Positions 26,853-35,633 of a stretch of DNA of 64,000 bases are shown one piece after another. Within the stretch, counting starts at the first letter, position 1; every line of letters starts with the position of its first letter. Under the pieces are notes generated by a model, which was given only the letters and a program-made list of their open reading frames with translations, did not search any database and was not told the origin of the DNA. Origin of the DNA: an uncultured Parabacteroides sp. (lineage in GTDB: Bacteria; Bacteroidota; Bacteroidia; Bacteroidales; Tannerellaceae). The translations under genes and the position numbers were made by a program. The stretch covers positions 1 through 64,000 of the forward strand of contig CASFJQ010000003.1 of the NCBI GenBank assembly GCA_949295065.1. The letters are read 5' to 3'.

Positions 26853-27695
26853 TTACTCATTAATTAATTCTCTAAGCCATTTCTCCAACTCGCCTGTCCA
26901 TTGGCGCTTGTATATGAAACTGTCGTTATATCCCCATCCGTGACCTCCGATTGGATAAATGTGCAATGAAGCAGGTACATTATTTTTAACCAAAGCAAGA
27001 TAATAATTTACGCTATTCTCAACAGGAACAACCTTATCGTCACTGCTATGCATGATAAATGCAGGCGGAGTCTGAGGTGTCACTTGTTTCTCGTTAGAAT
27101 ATTTCTCTACAAGTTCGGCAGAAGGATTCTTTCCCAGCAGATTATCTCTGGAACCACCATGTGTCAAATCTTTGTCCATAGTCACCACCGGATAAAAAAG
27201 GATTTGGAAATCAGGACGCGTTTCCGAATCAAAATGAGTGGCAGCAGTGCTGGCAAGATGTCCACCAGCAGATGAACCCATAATTCCAATCTTCTCAACG
27301 CCTAATTCAGAAGCTTTCTCTCGCATTATTCTTATAGCTTGCTGAGCGTCACTCAGCGGAACCTCATTATTACCATTTGGCATACGATATATAAGGACTG
27401 CATAAGTTATTCCCTGACTATTAAACCAATCAGCCATATCATGTCCTTCATGACCTGTGGCAAGTCCATAATATCCACCACCGGGACAAGCCACAATAGC
27501 CATTCCATTCCCATTTTTTGCCGGATAAATTGTCAGTGTAGGTTCTTCAACATAAAGAGCTCCACCTTCAACCTGTTCAGTCATATTATTTGTATTGGGA
27601 CATTTTTCTTTTTCCCATAATTTTATCTCAATCTTTTCTTGTGCTGACATAACTGATGAGACAAACAACATACACATAGCAAAAACTTTTTTCAT
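26853..27695 (-). CDS. exported alpha/beta hydrolase (esterase/lipase type)
   Basis: This 280-residue protein has a Sec signal (residues 1-18) and an alpha/beta-hydrolase fold. It shows the oxyanion motif PGGGYYG (about 71-77), the nucleophile elbow GSSAGG with Ser142, an Asp in SSDDKVVP (about 226) and His in GGHGWGY (about 257). It belongs to the BD-FAE/acetylxylan-esterase-like group that removes ester groups from glycans. It lies directly downstream of the DUF1080 gene, separated by a hairpin, and may take part in the same glycan route. The substrate is inference. Confidence 0.85.
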   Translation of the reverse strand: MKKVFAMCMLFVSSVMSAQEKIEIKLWEKEKCPNTNNMTEQVEGGALYVEEPTLTIYPAKNGNGMAIVACPGGGYYGLATGHEGHDMADWFNSQGITYAVLIYRMPNGNNEVPLSDAQQAIRIMREKASELGVEKIGIMGSSAGGHLASTAATHFDSETRPDFQILFYPVVTMDKDLTHGGSRDNLLGKNPSAELVEKYSNEKQVTPQTPPAFIMHSSDDKVVPVENSVNYYLALVKNNVPASLHIYPIGGHGWGYNDSFIYKRQWTGELEKWLRELINE

Positions 27696-27735
27696 AATAA
27701 TCTAATTAGTTGATAAAGTGACAAGTAACAAGAAA

Positions 27736-27770
27736 ACAAGTTGACAAGGATTTTCTTCATGTCAACTTGT
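27736..27770 (-). terminator. terminator of the DUF1080 gene, AAGTTGAC-family hairpin
   Basis: ACAAGTTGACA (27736-27746) pairs with TGTCAACTTGT (27760-27770), extendable by two A-T pairs, with a 13-nt loop. On the minus strand the stem is followed by TTTTC. It lies 33 bp after the DUF1080-gene stop and shares its core with the repeats at 22254 and 58798. Confidence 0.6.
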
Positions 27771-27802
27771 TTCCGTAATCTTGTAAAACTTAATTATATA
27801 TT

Positions 27803-30800
27803 TTACTTCAATTCCTTAATACGAATATTGCGGAATTTCACAGGAGAACCATGACCCAGGAATCCAATATAGCCCTTCTTGTTAAACAATCCAGGATGTT
27901 CCTTACCATCAGGTGTTCCATTCTTAACGGCATCACGGATATTACCTTCAACAATTACGACACCATTTACTGTAACTTTGATATTATCGCCATCGCAAAT
28001 GATTTCTTCCTCATTCCATTCACCAACAGGTTTGATTGCTTTCTTATGGTTTTCATTAGCTTTGATGATACCATAAATTGAACCATGATGCTGATAAGGA
28101 GTAATATCACTGTAAATCTGATGTTCGCAATCCAAAATCTGGCTTTCCATACCATGATATGCTGCATCTACACCCATTGGAGTTCTCAAACCGATACCGT
28201 TATTTGCACCAGGAGTCAACTGGAACTCAAATCTGTAGATGAAATTAGCATATTCTTTCTTAGTATACAGATTTCCGCCAAAGCTCTTGCTTGGAACCAT
28301 TGATATACAGCCATCCTCTAGGATATAGTCTGTTGTATTACCCTGCCATTCATGCATATTAGTTCCATCGAACAATACCTGGAAACCTTCTTTCTTTTCC
28401 TGTTCTGAAAGCTGGAACGGTTCCTGGCGCTTCAATTCCTTTATATAAAGATTACGGAATGAACACTTGCTTCCGTGAGCTTGCAGTTCAATCTGTTCAA
28501 CCGGGAATATAGGCTGACTGCGGTCCCAATAGTTTTCCATAATAACATTGTCCACAACTTTCTCACCGTTTAGAACAACTGTTACACGGTCTCCAACCAT
28601 CTTGATATAGAAGCTGTTCCACTCGCCCAACTTATTGTCGGCAACTTTTGAAGGTTTGCTTTCATTCTTCTGGTTGTTATACAAACCACCTGAACCAACC
28701 TGTGCACCAACGTCAACACGTGCTGTATCCCAAATCTGAACCTGTGGAGTACCACGCAAATAAACACCGGCATCAGCCTCAGGACCTGCAGGATCGAGCA
28801 TCCAATCTACATACATTTCAAAGTCGCCATACTGCTTTTCAGTACACAAATTGTCGAAACCAGAGCCTTCAAATACAAGACATCCATCTTCAACTTTCCA
28901 ATCCTTGCGCATCTGCTCATCAGCTTTTTCCTGAGCTTTTGCAAGCTGAGCCGGTTTCATTTTTGCACGTGCAATAGGATTTTCCACAAGACCTTTCCAA
29001 CCTGTCAAATCCTTTCCGTTGAACATAGAAACGAAACCAACTTCATCCGGCATCTCTGCAAGATGCTGTTTCAATGCGTCAATATCGTAGCGTGCATCCT
29101 CACCGTCTAGCATAGGCAAGATTTTGTTAAGCAAAGCTTTAACATTATCGCCTGTGTATTCTTTATGATTACGTGCGATATTCCACACAGAATAAGTAGC
29201 AGCTGAACGTACAGCTTTGTCAGAATCATCCAGGAATTCAGAAGAGTACATCAAAGAGAGGAATGTTCCTGCCTGCTGGATTTGCTTCAAAATCTTAACC
29301 TTCTGGTCACCAGTCTTAGCAATTTCCATAGCCTTGCGTAAGCTCAACAAACGGTTCTCTCCAGTAAATTCAGGATTAGAAACCAACTGAACATAACGAT
29401 CCAAAGCCTTGTTGAACATATCACCTGAAACAGATTGCTTGCAAACAGCAAACAATTGCTCTGCAGCCTCTATGCCCTTCCACTGAAGCAATGCTTCGAA
29501 AGCAGCACTCTTAGCAGCTGAAGAACCGGAATTCAATCCTTCGAGTATAGTTGCAAATGCTTCCTTATCATCTGTTGCAGAAAGCACCTTATAATATAGA
29601 ACAGACTTTTCAGTACCAGCCTGCAACATTCTGCGTTTCAATGACTCTACCTGCTGATTCTTAGGCATTGCCAAAACTGCAGCAATTACAGCATCCTGCA
29701 TAGGAGCTACATAGTCAGACTCGGCACTTTCCAACATTCCACAAAGTTGTGTAAAATCCTGAGCAGTAGCTACAGACTTCAATGCAGTGTAAGTTGCCAT
29801 CTTCACAGCTGCATCAGACGACTTAGTCTGTTCCAATACAGTATTTATCTTTGAATCAGCCATACGTGCAGCAAGCAATTCCACACCTGCAATCTTTCCT
29901 GCACTCTGAGCCTTACCAATAGCAGAAGCAACTGCTCCGTCAATATCACCAGGGAATGCCAACAATGCATCTTGAGCCAACAGAACAATCTGCTTATTGT
30001 CGCTAGTCAGCAAATTTGCCAATGTCTGGATATAACCCTTATCTCCGATTTTCACCATTGTCCAAGCTGCAGCCTGCTGAACAGCAAAATCTTCATTATT
30101 CAACTGCTGGGTAAGAACCTGAGCAAATGACAAATCAAAGCGAAGCATCAGATTCTTGATAACATCATGCTTCTTCGGGCATTTAGCTTCACGACCAAAC
30201 CAGTTCAATATATCAACCTTAGGTTCAGGCTTAGCCTTAACCATATATTTAGCCAATTCAATATAACCTTCCTGATTGATGAATGAAGAAGCAAAATTCA
30301 AAGCAGCATTTCTATATTGCTTGTTTGCATCCTTCATTGCTGTCAAAAGCAATTTTGTTGCATCCTCTGTTTCTTTGACAGACATAAGAATTTCCAACGC
30401 TGCTTCACGGGCATGAACCTGCTGAGCCTTTGTTGCCTTCTTCATGAGAGTGTTGGCTGCCTTTTCTGCTACTTTTGTTTCTCCTTTAGCTGCAATATTT
30501 TTAATCAAAGCGATATAAGCCTCTGTAGCACCTGTCGGTTCCATTGTATAGCCAGCTGCTTCTGCTGCCTTTCCTACAGCATCAAGAGATTTTTCGCTTC
30601 CTGTGCGGCTCAATGCATAAAGCACAACTTTCTTCATGTCTGCGTCATCATTCTGAAGCATAGGAAGAAGAATATCTTCAACTCCGTCCAAATGGATTTC
30701 AGCAATTGCCTCAATAATATTCTTCTGTGTTTCAGGAGTACCCATACGGCGAAGTAATCCGGCTTTCAACGCAGCACCAGCCTCAGCAGAACCGTTTGAT

Positions 30801-31270
30801 GAAAGAGCTCTAGCTGCAGCACTGCTCAAATATGGATCAGCAAGATAAGCAGACAAAGCATCAACGGCTTCAGCCTTGCCCACAATGCGCAACTGGGAAA
30901 TTATGAAAGATTTTATTTCATTGTCCTGAACCTGATCCAAAGCCTTGACATAAGCATTTGAAACTACTAGGCGAGCATCTTCCTTATCTTGTGCCATAAC
31001 AAAATGACTCAATCCGCTCAACGCATATTCAACCTGAGAATTACTGCCTTTGCCGGGGGCATTAATTTTTGAGACAAGATTAAGTACAGCTTCCTCTCCT
31101 ACCGACGACAACTCTCCAATCAATTTATTGTATTCAGCCTGACGTTCTGCAGGCATCTGTGCCAGCACATCTGCAGCCACCGTTTTTGCGGTACGGTTTG
31201 CCGGAGTCTGCGCCATCAACATACTGCCACAAAGCAGCAATGTACTTATAGTTATATATATTTTTTTCAT
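27803..31270 (-). CDS. exported HEAT-repeat protein with two C-terminal DUF1080 domains
   Basis: This 1155-residue protein has a Sec signal (1-20, ending LMAQ). A long alpha-helical HEAT-like solenoid covers about residues 30-740, followed by two DUF1080 (3-keto-disaccharide hydrolase) domains at about 745-950 and 958-1155. The second starts GFQVLFDGTNMHEWQG and the first FVSMFNGKDLTGWKG, both typical DUF1080 entries with the FDG/FNG-W pattern. DUF1080 enzymes act on 3-keto-glucosides by hydrolysis or hydration. A tandem pair joined to a HEAT scaffold is unusual in size. It lies 95 bp downstream of the Gfo/Idh/MocA gene on the same strand, which would produce the 3-keto substrate. Confidence 0.88.
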   Translation of the reverse strand: MKKIYITISTLLLCGSMLMAQTPANRTAKTVAADVLAQMPAERQAEYNKLIGELSSVGEEAVLNLVSKINAPGKGSNSQVEYALSGLSHFVMAQDKEDARLVVSNAYVKALDQVQDNEIKSFIISQLRIVGKAEAVDALSAYLADPYLSSAAARALSSNGSAEAGAALKAGLLRRMGTPETQKNIIEAIAEIHLDGVEDILLPMLQNDDADMKKVVLYALSRTGSEKSLDAVGKAAEAAGYTMEPTGATEAYIALIKNIAAKGETKVAEKAANTLMKKATKAQQVHAREAALEILMSVKETEDATKLLLTAMKDANKQYRNAALNFASSFINQEGYIELAKYMVKAKPEPKVDILNWFGREAKCPKKHDVIKNLMLRFDLSFAQVLTQQLNNEDFAVQQAAAWTMVKIGDKGYIQTLANLLTSDNKQIVLLAQDALLAFPGDIDGAVASAIGKAQSAGKIAGVELLAARMADSKINTVLEQTKSSDAAVKMATYTALKSVATAQDFTQLCGMLESAESDYVAPMQDAVIAAVLAMPKNQQVESLKRRMLQAGTEKSVLYYKVLSATDDKEAFATILEGLNSGSSAAKSAAFEALLQWKGIEAAEQLFAVCKQSVSGDMFNKALDRYVQLVSNPEFTGENRLLSLRKAMEIAKTGDQKVKILKQIQQAGTFLSLMYSSEFLDDSDKAVRSAATYSVWNIARNHKEYTGDNVKALLNKILPMLDGEDARYDIDALKQHLAEMPDEVGFVSMFNGKDLTGWKGLVENPIARAKMKPAQLAKAQEKADEQMRKDWKVEDGCLVFEGSGFDNLCTEKQYGDFEMYVDWMLDPAGPEADAGVYLRGTPQVQIWDTARVDVGAQVGSGGLYNNQKNESKPSKVADNKLGEWNSFYIKMVGDRVTVVLNGEKVVDNVIMENYWDRSQPIFPVEQIELQAHGSKCSFRNLYIKELKRQEPFQLSEQEKKEGFQVLFDGTNMHEWQGNTTDYILEDGCISMVPSKSFGGNLYTKKEYANFIYRFEFQLTPGANNGIGLRTPMGVDAAYHGMESQILDCEHQIYSDITPYQHHGSIYGIIKANENHKKAIKPVGEWNEEEIICDGDNIKVTVNGVVIVEGNIRDAVKNGTPDGKEHPGLFNKKGYIGFLGHGSPVKFRNIRIKELK

Positions 31271-31365
31271 GTAGTTCGATTATTTCTAGTTTTTCCTTTA
31301 CTTCCGAGCCCGTTATTTAGTTATTAACTTATAAACTAAAAAACTTAGAAACTCAGAAACTCAAA

Positions 31366-32622
31366 TCAAATATTCCATGGTGCCCTCATCGGCTGATCCA
31401 ATAACCTGTTGGCTGCCTCATCATTGATAAATTCAAGCTTCACTGGATCGAAATGCAAAGTTCTGTTCAGACGCAATGCCACTGCACCCATATTGACAAT
31501 AGTAGCAGAGCGGAAACCATTCTGTTCGTTAAGAGCAAATGGCTGACGAGTCTTCACACATTCAATGAAATCTGTTACCTGTGGTTCTGGATCAGGGAAA
31601 TCTGCGAGCTTCTTCTCCCAATCAGGAATATCACAAACGAAATTTTTGTATACATTTCCGTTTGGACCAGAAATATAAGGAGTATTCGGATCACCATAAT
31701 CGCCACCCCAAAGCACGATCTGGCAACCGTCTTCATAAGTATATGTAATCGAACGCCAAGTTCCAACAGCATCAGGATGCTGCTGAGGTGCATCAACTTC
31801 AACTTTAACCGGGCTTGTATGGTCTTTTCCGAGAATATACTGAACCGGGTCAATATAGTGCTGTCCCATATCACCCAAACCTCCACCATCATAATCCCAA
31901 TATCCACGGAATGTCTGGTGAACACGATGAGCATTATATGGCTTGTATGGTGCCGGGCCTAACCACATATCGTAGTCAAGTTCCTTTGGTATAGGCTGCG
32001 GTTCAAGATATTCCTTACCTACCCAATAGAATTTCCAGTCAAATCCGGTATGTTTGCTTATAGTCACTTTCAACGGCCATCCCAACAAACCGCTCTGAAC
32101 AAGTTTCTTCAACGGTTTTACAGGAGTACCAAGGCCATAGAACTGGTCGGTAAAGCGGAACCAAGTGTTCAGACGGAACATTCTGCCATACTGTTTTACA
32201 GCTTCCATCACACGCTTACCTTCGCCAATCGTACGAGTCATCGGCTTCTCGCACCATATATCTTTCCCAGCTTTTGCAGCTTCAACGGACATGATTCCAT
32301 GCCAGTGAGGAGGTGTAGCAATATGAACGATATCCACATTCGGATCAAGAATCAAATCACGGAAATCATGATAAGCCGCTATCTTTTCTTTCACAAGATT
32401 CTTTCCTAGTTCAAGATGATTCTTATCAACATCACATACAGCAACCAGACGTGTTCCTGCATAATTCAAATGACCGCGTCCCATACCACCGGTACCAATA
32501 ATACCTTTTGTTAACTGATCACTAGGCGCAATATATCCATTACCCAACACGTGGCGTGGAACAATGGAAAACGCCGCAATTCCCCCCAATGTCTTGAGGA
32601 AGTCCCTTCTGTTAGTCTTCAT
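31366..32622 (-). CDS. Tat-exported Gfo/Idh/MocA-family oxidoreductase
   Basis: This 418-residue NAD(P)-dependent sugar dehydrogenase-like protein has a twin-arginine signal (NRRDFLK at residues 4-10, cleaved near 25). The Rossmann motif is GTGGMGRGH at about 43-51. The family block EKPMTR (about 125-130) contains the catalytic Lys. Tat export fits folding with a bound nucleotide in the cytoplasm. Relatives oxidise the C3 hydroxyl of glycosides, which suits the DUF1080 gene downstream. A full promoter (TTTG at 32680, TATATTTG at 32652) precedes it, so it heads its own transcript with the DUF1080 gene. Confidence 0.9.
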   Translation of the reverse strand: MKTNRRDFLKTLGGIAAFSIVPRHVLGNGYIAPSDQLTKGIIGTGGMGRGHLNYAGTRLVAVCDVDKNHLELGKNLVKEKIAAYHDFRDLILDPNVDIVHIATPPHWHGIMSVEAAKAGKDIWCEKPMTRTIGEGKRVMEAVKQYGRMFRLNTWFRFTDQFYGLGTPVKPLKKLVQSGLLGWPLKVTISKHTGFDWKFYWVGKEYLEPQPIPKELDYDMWLGPAPYKPYNAHRVHQTFRGYWDYDGGGLGDMGQHYIDPVQYILGKDHTSPVKVEVDAPQQHPDAVGTWRSITYTYEDGCQIVLWGGDYGDPNTPYISGPNGNVYKNFVCDIPDWEKKLADFPDPEPQVTDFIECVKTRQPFALNEQNGFRSATIVNMGAVALRLNRTLHFDPVKLEFINDEAANRLLDQPMRAPWNI

Positions 32623-32651
32623 GGTAATTTATTTATGTGTTTCACATTTTG

Positions 32652-32683
32652 CAAATATAATATATGTTTAGCGTATAGCCAAA
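32652..32683 (-). promoter_or_regulatory. complete Bacteroides-type promoter of the Gfo/Idh/MocA gene
   Basis: On the minus strand TTTG (32680-32683) and TATATTTG (32652-32659) are separated by 20 bp, matching both boxes of the consensus. The -7 box ends 30 bp before the ATG. Confidence 0.7.
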
Positions 32684-32815
32684 TTTTAAAAAGCCAACAA
32701 GGTTTCAAGTCTGCGGTATAATTAAATCCGTTAAATCACGATTTAACATTCAATTAATAAGACACTTAACATTAAAGCATGTATATTCTTGTTCTCAGAT
32801 CAACTTAACAAGTGA

Positions 32816-33700
32816 TCAATTATCCAACAATTGCTGAAGATACTCCTTAGTCTTAACCACATAATCGTGCTGTGAACCATTTAACTCACATTCAATTGTT
32901 ATTGCTCCATCAAATCCCTGACGTTTCAGTTCTTTAATAACAGCTGGGAAATCCACATCTCCTGTAGGAATAGGAACTTCTGCTCCTAATTCATATGGAT
33001 TTTCAGGGTCAGGATATTTTCCGTCCTTAGCATGGAATTCCTTGATTAAGGGACCAAACATTTTGACGGCATCAAGAGAATTAGCCTTACCATACATCAG
33101 AAGATTTGCCAAATCACAATTGATAAAAACGTTTTCGGTTCCTATATCCTTGATGGCACGGATCAAAGTTGTAGGTGTTTCCTGCCCCGTTTCAAGATAA
33201 ATCATTATGCCCTTGTTCTTTGCATAATTGGCCAGATCTTTCATCACATTAATAAAATCTTTATACTGTTCAGAAGAAGGATCTTCAGGAATAAAACCGA
33301 AATGTGAATGCATAGCCGGTACTCCAGCAATAGCACAATAATCTATCATTTTCCTATACTCGTTCAATTTCTCTGCACGTTCGTCCGTAGGAACAAGACC
33401 GATAGTTGCCGGTCCTTGTCTGAAATTCCACACAGATTTACTTCCCGGAACACCAACTATCGTAGTAACCTTTATACCATATTTATCCGATGCCTCTTTT
33501 ATCTGCTGATCCAATTCAGTGGTGAATTTTTTGCTGTAATTAATCTCGCACGAACCAAAACCCTGAGCCTTAAGTTCCTTGAAACTCTTGTCAATGTTGC
33601 TCAAATCATATTGAATAACACCAATTGTGATATTGTTAGAAGCGAAAACGGATGATGCACAAAATAACATACCAACACAAAATGTAAGAATCTTTTTCAT
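32816..33700 (-). CDS. exported sugar phosphate isomerase/epimerase-like TIM-barrel protein
   Basis: This 294-residue protein has a Sec signal (1-20, ending FASN) and an AP-endonuclease-2/xylose-isomerase-like barrel. Likely metal ligands are in YLETGQETP (about 170-178), INCDLANL (near 194), EFHAKDGKYP (near 217) and ITIECELNG (near 270). Periplasmic location makes action on sugar phosphates unlikely. In Bacteroides, relatives beside Gfo/Idh/MocA and DUF1080 genes have been assigned as 3-keto-glycoside lyases, which I consider the likely role. It has its own -7 candidates at 33753-33770 and lies 193 bp before the oxidoreductase gene on the same strand. Confidence 0.82.
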   Translation of the reverse strand: MKKILTFCVGMLFCASSVFASNNITIGVIQYDLSNIDKSFKELKAQGFGSCEINYSKKFTTELDQQIKEASDKYGIKVTTIVGVPGSKSVWNFRQGPATIGLVPTDERAEKLNEYRKMIDYCAIAGVPAMHSHFGFIPEDPSSEQYKDFINVMKDLANYAKNKGIMIYLETGQETPTTLIRAIKDIGTENVFINCDLANLLMYGKANSLDAVKMFGPLIKEFHAKDGKYPDPENPYELGAEVPIPTGDVDFPAVIKELKRQGFDGAITIECELNGSQHDYVVKTKEYLQQLLDN

Positions 33701-33752
33701 ATAATGATTGTTTATAAAAATATAGATTAAAAGTTTACAGAACTAATATAAA

Positions 33753-33770
33753 CAAAAATAAACAAATGTA
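33753..33770 (-). promoter_or_regulatory. two overlapping -7 candidates for the isomerase-like gene
   Basis: On the minus strand TACATTTG (33763-33770) and TATTTTTG (33753-33760) both fit TAnnTTTG. No TTTG box lies at the right distance, so which one is used is open. Confidence 0.4.
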
Positions 33771-33825
33771 ATTTGATTATATTCCAGTTTTTCATCATCC
33801 TCTTCATTTTTCTGATTTCATTCGC

Positions 33826-33833
33826 TATTTTTG
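33826..33833 (+). promoter_or_regulatory. -7 element (TATTTTTG) of the small lipoprotein gene
   Basis: An exact TAnnTTTG match whose last base is 25 bp before the ATG at 33858. It argues against the upstream TTG at 33831 as start. Confidence 0.55.
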
Positions 33834-33857
33834 CACAAAACCAATTATCAACAAAAT

Positions 33858-34049
33858 ATGAAAATCAGATTATTACTTACACTATTTGTCTTTTCTATAT
33901 GTATAGGAATGACATCATGCGTGACAAAAAAGCATCATCATCCAGGACCTCCACATAAAGAAATTCCTCCAGGACACGCTAAAAAAATTCATGGTGACAA
34001 ATCTGCAAAAGATCATGCACCGGGACATAATAAGCATAAACATAAATAA
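33858..34049 (+). CDS. small His/Lys/Pro-rich lipoprotein
   Basis: A 63-residue product with a lipoprotein signal, Cys21 in GMTSC, and a tail full of His, Lys, Gly and Pro (KKHHHPGPPHKEIPPGHAKK). Small lipoproteins with PPGxAKK tails are widespread in Bacteroidota, and databases often label them quinol oxidase subunit 4 with no real support. The frame is open from a TTG at 33831, but the ATG at 33858 gives the proper signal peptide and sits after the promoter. A terminator follows. Metal binding through the histidines is possible but untested. Confidence 0.75.
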   Translation: MKIRLLLTLFVFSICIGMTSCVTKKHHHPGPPHKEIPPGHAKKIHGDKSAKDHAPGHNKHKHK

Positions 34050-34104
34050 AATATCATCAGTTGAATATGATTGAATCTTGAAAGATAAAAAAAGGATAAG
34101 CAAA

Positions 34105-34149
34105 GGATAAGCTTTTCAGTCCAAATTCGGACTTATCCCTCTTTTTTTT
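34105..34149 (+). terminator. intrinsic terminator of the small lipoprotein gene
   Basis: GGATAAG (34105-34111) and an inner AGTCC (34119-34123) pair with GGACT (34130-34134) and its overlapping CTTATCC (34132-34138), with a T run at 34142-34149. Confidence 0.65.
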
Positions 34150-34180
34150 AACCCTGGCTGGGGAAGTCTATAAGAAAAAA

Positions 34181-34224
34181 GCGGAAGAAAACATATTGAC
34201 TATCAATATATTAATTTCTTCCGC
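34181..34224 (-). terminator. intrinsic terminator of tRNA-Arg
   Basis: GCGGAAGAAA (34181-34190) pairs with TTTCTTCCGC (34215-34224); the loop contains a small ATTGA/TCAAT helix. On the minus strand the stem is followed by TTTTTTCTT, and it begins 7 bp after the tRNA 3' end. Confidence 0.85.
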
Positions 34225-34230
34225 TTCAAG

Positions 34231-34304
34231 TGATCAGGCTGGGATTCGAACCCAGGACCCACAGCTTAGAAGGCTGTTGCTCTATCCAACTGAGCTACCC
34301 GACC
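34231..34304 (-). tRNA. tRNA-Arg (anticodon TCT)
   Basis: The 74-nt gene folds as a full cloverleaf. The acceptor stem pairs GGTCGGG with CCTGATC (two G-U pairs), the D arm is GCTCAGTTGGATAGAGC, and the anticodon stem ACAGC/GCTGT has loop CTTCTAA. The T arm is CTGGG-TTCGAAT-CCCAG and the discriminator base is A. The anticodon TCT (34268-34270) reads AGA/AGG. CCA is not encoded. Confidence 0.97.
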
Positions 34305-34486
34305 ATCCTTCTCAATTGCGTTGCAAAGGTAGGTATTATTTTTTACACTTCCAAATATTAAAGATGGTTTTATTGAAAAAAACCGAAAGTTTTTATATTC
34401 CGATATAAGGTTTTCTTTACATTTTATTATAAATCATAATATTACGCCCAATGCCATTTATTCAATTATTTTGTTATGGAATAAAA

Positions 34487-34525
34487 AAAGAGATTGCGAA
34501 TGGAATCACCCGTCGCAATCTCTTT
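34487..34525 (-). terminator. mdh intrinsic terminator
   Basis: AAAGAGATTGCGA (34487-34499) pairs perfectly with TCGCAATCTCTTT (34513-34525), a 13-bp stem with a 13-nt loop, followed on the minus strand by a run of seven T. Confidence 0.9.
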
Positions 34526-34582
34526 ATAATTTCTATGACTAAAGCCTGAGAAAAGCTTAAGTGCTTTTAAAATTACAATCAA

Positions 34583-35524
34583 TTATAAAGCACCTACTTC
34601 TTTCAAAGCTGCATTTGTTTTATGTACAGCTTCAGCACTCTTATCGAACAATGCTTTTTCTTCAGCATTCAATTCCAATTCAACGATTTTTTCGATACCG
34701 TTCTTACCCAAGATTACCGGAACACCGATGCACAAGTCTGAGTGACCATATTCACCTTCCAAATATACTGAGCAAGGAACCATCTTCTTCTGATCGTGAA
34801 GGATTGATTCAACAACGAATGCTCCAGCTGCACCTGGTGCATACCAAGCTGATGTGCCTAACAATTTAGTCAATGTTGCACCACCAACCATTGTTGACTG
34901 AACGATTTCCTGCAATTTTTCTTCGCTCAACAATGTGCTTACAGGAATACCTTTGTATGTAGCCAAACGAGCCAATGGAATCATTGTTGTGTCACCGTGA
35001 CCACCGATTACCATACCTTCAACTTCGTTTGCATTGCAAGCCAAAGCCTGAGACAAGAAATATTTGAAACGTGAGCTATCCAAAGCACCACCCATACCGA
35101 TGATACGGTTCTTTGGCAAACCTAATGATTTCAATGCCAAATATGTCATTGTATCCATTGGGTTAGAGATAACTACCAAGATAGCGTTTGGAGAATATTT
35201 CAAGATATTCTGAGCTACGCTCTTAACGATACCAGCGTTAACACCGATCAATTCTTCACGAGTCATACCTGGTTTACGAGGAATACCTGAAGTGATAACA
35301 ACTACATCTGAATTAGCTGTTTTTTCGTAATCGTTTGTGCAGCCTACAACTGTTGTGTCGAAACCTAACAACTGAGCTGTCTGCATCATATCCATTGCTT
35401 TACCCTCAGAAACGCCTTCTTTAACGTCCAACATTACAACTTCGTCTGCCACTTCATTGAAGGCAAGAACATTTGCACAAGTAGCACCTACATTACCGGC
35501 ACCAACAACTGTTACTTTTGACAT
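34583..35524 (-). CDS. mdh: malate dehydrogenase
   Basis: Interconverts malate and oxaloacetate with NAD(H) in the cytoplasm, part of the reductive branch toward succinate. The 313-residue protein has the Rossmann motif GAGNVG (7-12), MLDVKEG with the NAD-binding acid, the substrate-binding block around GIPRKPGMTREEL (about 79-91) and the catalytic His in GGHGDTT (near 174). This is the LDH-like MDH type usual in Bacteroidota. It is a single gene with its own promoter (35581-35588) and terminator (34487-34525). It links to the succinate/propionate route served by the decarboxylase operon at 52-56 kb. Confidence 0.97.
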   Translation of the reverse strand: MSKVTVVGAGNVGATCANVLAFNEVADEVVMLDVKEGVSEGKAMDMMQTAQLLGFDTTVVGCTNDYEKTANSDVVVITSGIPRKPGMTREELIGVNAGIVKSVAQNILKYSPNAILVVISNPMDTMTYLALKSLGLPKNRIIGMGGALDSSRFKYFLSQALACNANEVEGMVIGGHGDTTMIPLARLATYKGIPVSTLLSEEKLQEIVQSTMVGGATLTKLLGTSAWYAPGAAGAFVVESILHDQKKMVPCSVYLEGEYGHSDLCIGVPVILGKNGIEKIVELELNAEEKALFDKSAEAVHKTNAALKEVGAL

Positions 35525-35580
35525 AATGATTCAATTTAAATATGTTATTATACAATAAATTTGCTTTTCCTAAGCATTGA

Positions 35581-35588
35581 CAAATGTA
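35581..35588 (-). promoter_or_regulatory. mdh promoter -7 element (TACATTTG)
   Basis: An exact TAnnTTTG match on the minus strand, about 57 bp before the mdh ATG. Confidence 0.5.
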
Positions 35589-35633
35589 CTAATGTTTGAT
35601 TGAATAAGGAAATTTTTCCTTATTTTTTTGAAC

